From positions 28,726,710 to 28,790,709 of the forward strand of contig NC_133218.1 in assembly GCF_040436345.1 (NCBI RefSeq): 64,000 bases of DNA. The letters run 5' to 3'. Position 1 is the stretch's first letter; the number at the start of each line of letters is the position of its first letter. A program made the translations under genes and the position numbers. This document shows, in pieces, positions 61,560-64,000 of the stretch. The DNA comes from Pagrus major (Eukaryota; Chordata; Actinopteri; Spariformes; Sparidae). Under the pieces are notes generated by a model. That model was not told where the DNA came from. It worked only from the letters and a program-made list of their open reading frames with translations, and ran no database searches.

Positions 61560-62000
61560 ACAAATTAAAAAAACTCAGTCATTTCTCTCCTTCAGTCCTT
61601 CCTCTGTCTCTGATGCAGGAGCAGCAGGAGGGTTGTTGCTCGGACTGTTTCACACGCTGCAGTTCTCCGATATTCCATTTTAGTTTTTCCCAGGTTATTT
61701 TCTGGACAGAGAGGCAGAGGTCAGGTCTTCAGGGCAGAAGTGTGACATAAAAGCCACAGACAGGTCGGCAAAATCGCTCTCTCCTCTCTCTGCCAAACGT
61801 CTGCATCTCTTTTCTCTCTCAGGCTCTCACTCACACTTTAACGAGAACAGACACACACAGTCACACACGTGCACGTAGTTGTAAACGCAGATTCGCTGCC
61901 TCTGCCTCCTCCGGTTCCTCTCTGTTTCTTGAGTGCAGATCACTCAGCGGCAGGAGGAGAGAGAACAGAGTACAGGGAGGAGAGAGGGAGGGACAGAGTG
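61560..62000 (-). promoter_or_regulatory. Possible promoter / first non-coding exon region of eva1a
   Basis: More GC-rich than its surroundings, G/A-rich on the minus strand, with no long frame. It would suit a 5' UTR exon feeding the acceptor at 54850, but no clear donor or TATA decides it. Treat as a suggestion only. Confidence 0.25.
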
Positions 62001-62109
62001 ACAGAAAGGCAAACTGAGTGCCTCACGGTTCACATGTGAAAATGTATTTCACGTGTAAAGCTGGGGAAAAAAAAAAAGGTTATGTAAATGAACCACATGT
62101 TAAATGATA

Positions 62110-62850
62110 TTTCACATGGAGCAGACGCACGTCAGGGGAGCACTTAAAACCTGTGGCTACCCAAACTGGACCTTTGTCAAAACCTCTGAAAGACCCAGAG
62201 CAGACAGAGAGGAGGAGATGGGAAAACGTAACAACATCGTCATTCCTTAAGTCGTGGGAACATCTGAGAAACTCCAACCTACCAACACGCTGAGGCAGAA
62301 ACTTGTCCATCCTGAGGACAAAACACCCAGGTAGAGACAGAGTAATGTAGTTTATGCTGTTCAGTGCAGCCAGGACTGCACAGATTTGTACATCGGGGAG
62401 ACAAAACAACCTCTCCATAAACGAATGGCACAACACAGGAGGGCCAACTCCTCCTCAAGACTCTGCTGTCCACTTACATCTGATGGAGACAAATCACTCC
62501 TTTGAGGACAACAATGTAAACATCTTGGCCAGAGAAGACAGATGGTTTGAAAGAGGAGTAAAATAATCCATCTATGTCAAACTGGAACGACCGTCTTTGA
62601 ACAGAGGAGGTGGCCTAAGACATTACTTATCACCAACCTACAATGCAGCACTGAGTTCCCTCCCCAGACGGCTTAACAACCAGCCACACCTGGGCTCACC
62701 TAGCTCTAGCAACCCACATGAAGGCCGGTTAAATCATCCACCCACAAGTGGCCCTAACGGCTCTGAAACTCAGAGCTCACAATTACTCGCTTACAATTAC
62801 CGTGACCTGGATGACTCAGAACCTTCATCAACATCCTTTTGCTTGAGATG
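62110..62850 (+). mobile_element. Penelope-like retroelement, 3' part with GIY-YIG endonuclease domain
   Basis: The translated sequence shows the family's C-terminal region: ALKTCGYPNWTFVKTSERP, then YAVQCSQDCTDLYIGETKQP (the YIG half of GIY-YIG), MAQHRRANSS, SAVHLHLMETNHSFEDNN, LAREDRWFERGVK, and RPSLNRGGGLRHYLS. This order is typical of Penelope/Neptune-type elements of fish. The reverse-transcriptase part is missing, so the copy is truncated at its 5' side, and its frame is also broken. No capsid is involved. Confidence 0.85.
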
Positions 62851-64000
62851 TTTTTACATTTTACACATGAAATATCTGAAAATCACAGCTCCCTATGTGA
62901 GTGTATCACATATGTATGAAGAGACAGTGAGGTAAGTATACGAGATTTTTCATTCAGCTTTGGGGATTCACCTGCATGTTCACACACAGACGGATGATTA
63001 CACGCCTGCTGCTGTTGTGTGTGTGGACTGTATAAGTGTGTGCGTTCACTTGTCAGTCTCTCTGTGTGCTCGACTGAATTTTATGGAAGTATGAGTTTGA
63101 TGTTTCCGAGCCAAATCGCCAGTTTTCTAAAAATAACTTTATATAAGTTAACGTTAATGAAAATTTCATCAGCCTACCTGTCATCTTGGTGGGTTATTTT
63201 TGCGCTGATGTTACGCAACAGGAAAAGTCTGAGGGACCTTCCTGCTCCAGGTCAGCGGCTGACAGAGTTCCCAGACAACAGCTCTCGACAGAAAAAACAC
63301 CATGTGAAGGTGTTTTTAAAACTGCCACAACTTCGCTGATAGCTTGAGAGCAACTGGGGGAACTAACTGGGTTTTGCTTTCTCAGTCAGGTTTAGTTTGT
63401 CAAGGAGTTTTCACATCTAAATATCAGCAGCACGACGCCTGCGAGTCCAAACAATAAAATTCGCAGATGCCGATGATGGGAGTGTCATATGTTTTTCAGG
63501 TATTTGGACATAAACCTACATTTTTTGATAATTAAAGTCACCACACTTCATCCTGAGGCGGACTCAAACGTGTGAAGCAAATCCATCCAGGAGTTAATGA
63601 AATGTTGTTAAAGTGTTTTTATCACTTATGTCTTGCTTCAAATCTCACCTTTACACCAGTGTCAGGCCCAACAGTGGCAAAAAAAGCCGTTTTGCAGGTA
63701 TTTTTAATGTTATTTTAGAGTTTGTAACTTCCCGGAAAATCATTGAAAATGTCGATGACTCATCCTGCACTCTGGGGCGTATGTTCATTTTTATTTTATT
63801 TCTTTATTATATGTCGCTGCCATGGATGTAAATAAGAGAACATCAGAGTGTGTTGCTCGTGACCGGACTTCACAATTTACCGTACCGTGACATCGGATCA
63901 TGGGGGAGACAGTGTTGGCAACGGAGCTCAGCTCAACCGGGCTCAACCACCTCCCAGTGAACACAGCTGGACCCCATACTGGGACTGGGCAAACCTCTGG
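62851..64000. other. Right-end stretch with no recognised gene
   Basis: Mostly A/T-rich with short frames and no recognisable protein motif. The last 200 bases are more GC-rich, and a gene could begin beyond the edge. Confidence 0.4.

Overview
This window looks like nuclear DNA from a teleost fish, probably a percomorph. It has spliced genes with GT-AG introns, many (CA)n microsatellites, and several short interspersed repeat families typical of fish. The six proteins I could assemble exon by exon all resemble vertebrate proteins. No prokaryotic operon, CRISPR array, tRNA or rRNA was seen.

Layout. 1-5590 is intergenic, with old retroelement tails and microsatellites. 5.6-10.4 kb (+) is cgref1, a secreted EF-hand protein with a CpG-rich promoter. 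13.5-16.0 kb (+) is drc8/efcab2, an axonemal dynein-regulatory-complex EF-hand protein with an RFX X-box just before its start codon. 19.2-25.5 kb (-) is an ADP-dependent glucokinase. 28.0-35.7 kb (-) is cathepsin B, with a non-coding first exon, lysosomal CLEAR-like promoter motifs and a duplicated block in intron 1. 41.5-48.6 kb (-) is xkr5, an XK-related membrane protein. 51.9-54.8 kb (-) is eva1a, a single-pass membrane protein linked to autophagy, whose 5' end lies further upstream. 54.9-64 kb has no recognised gene, but holds repeats and a Penelope-like retroelement tail.

The genes do not form one pathway. Two (ctsb, eva1a) belong to lysosome/autophagy biology and one (drc8) to motile cilia. 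The coding exons were joined by hand using splice sites and reading phase. All six models close in frame, with predicted lengths of 244 (cgref1), 162 (drc8), 491 (adpgk), 330 (ctsb), 773 (xkr5) and 192 (eva1a) residues.

The most unusual structures are: (a) a 588-bp foldback element at 12.1-12.7 kb with long inverted arms and an 83-bp directly repeated flank; (b) a block in ctsb intron 1 present twice, each copy holding a TATA box and a 10-nt ATG-plus-donor segment that would splice in frame to the cathepsin B start, with one copy bounded by 20-bp direct repeats; (c) several families of small inverted-repeat elements that begin and end with TTAA; (d) a histidine-rich insertion in eva1a. I found no convincing new multi-gene system.
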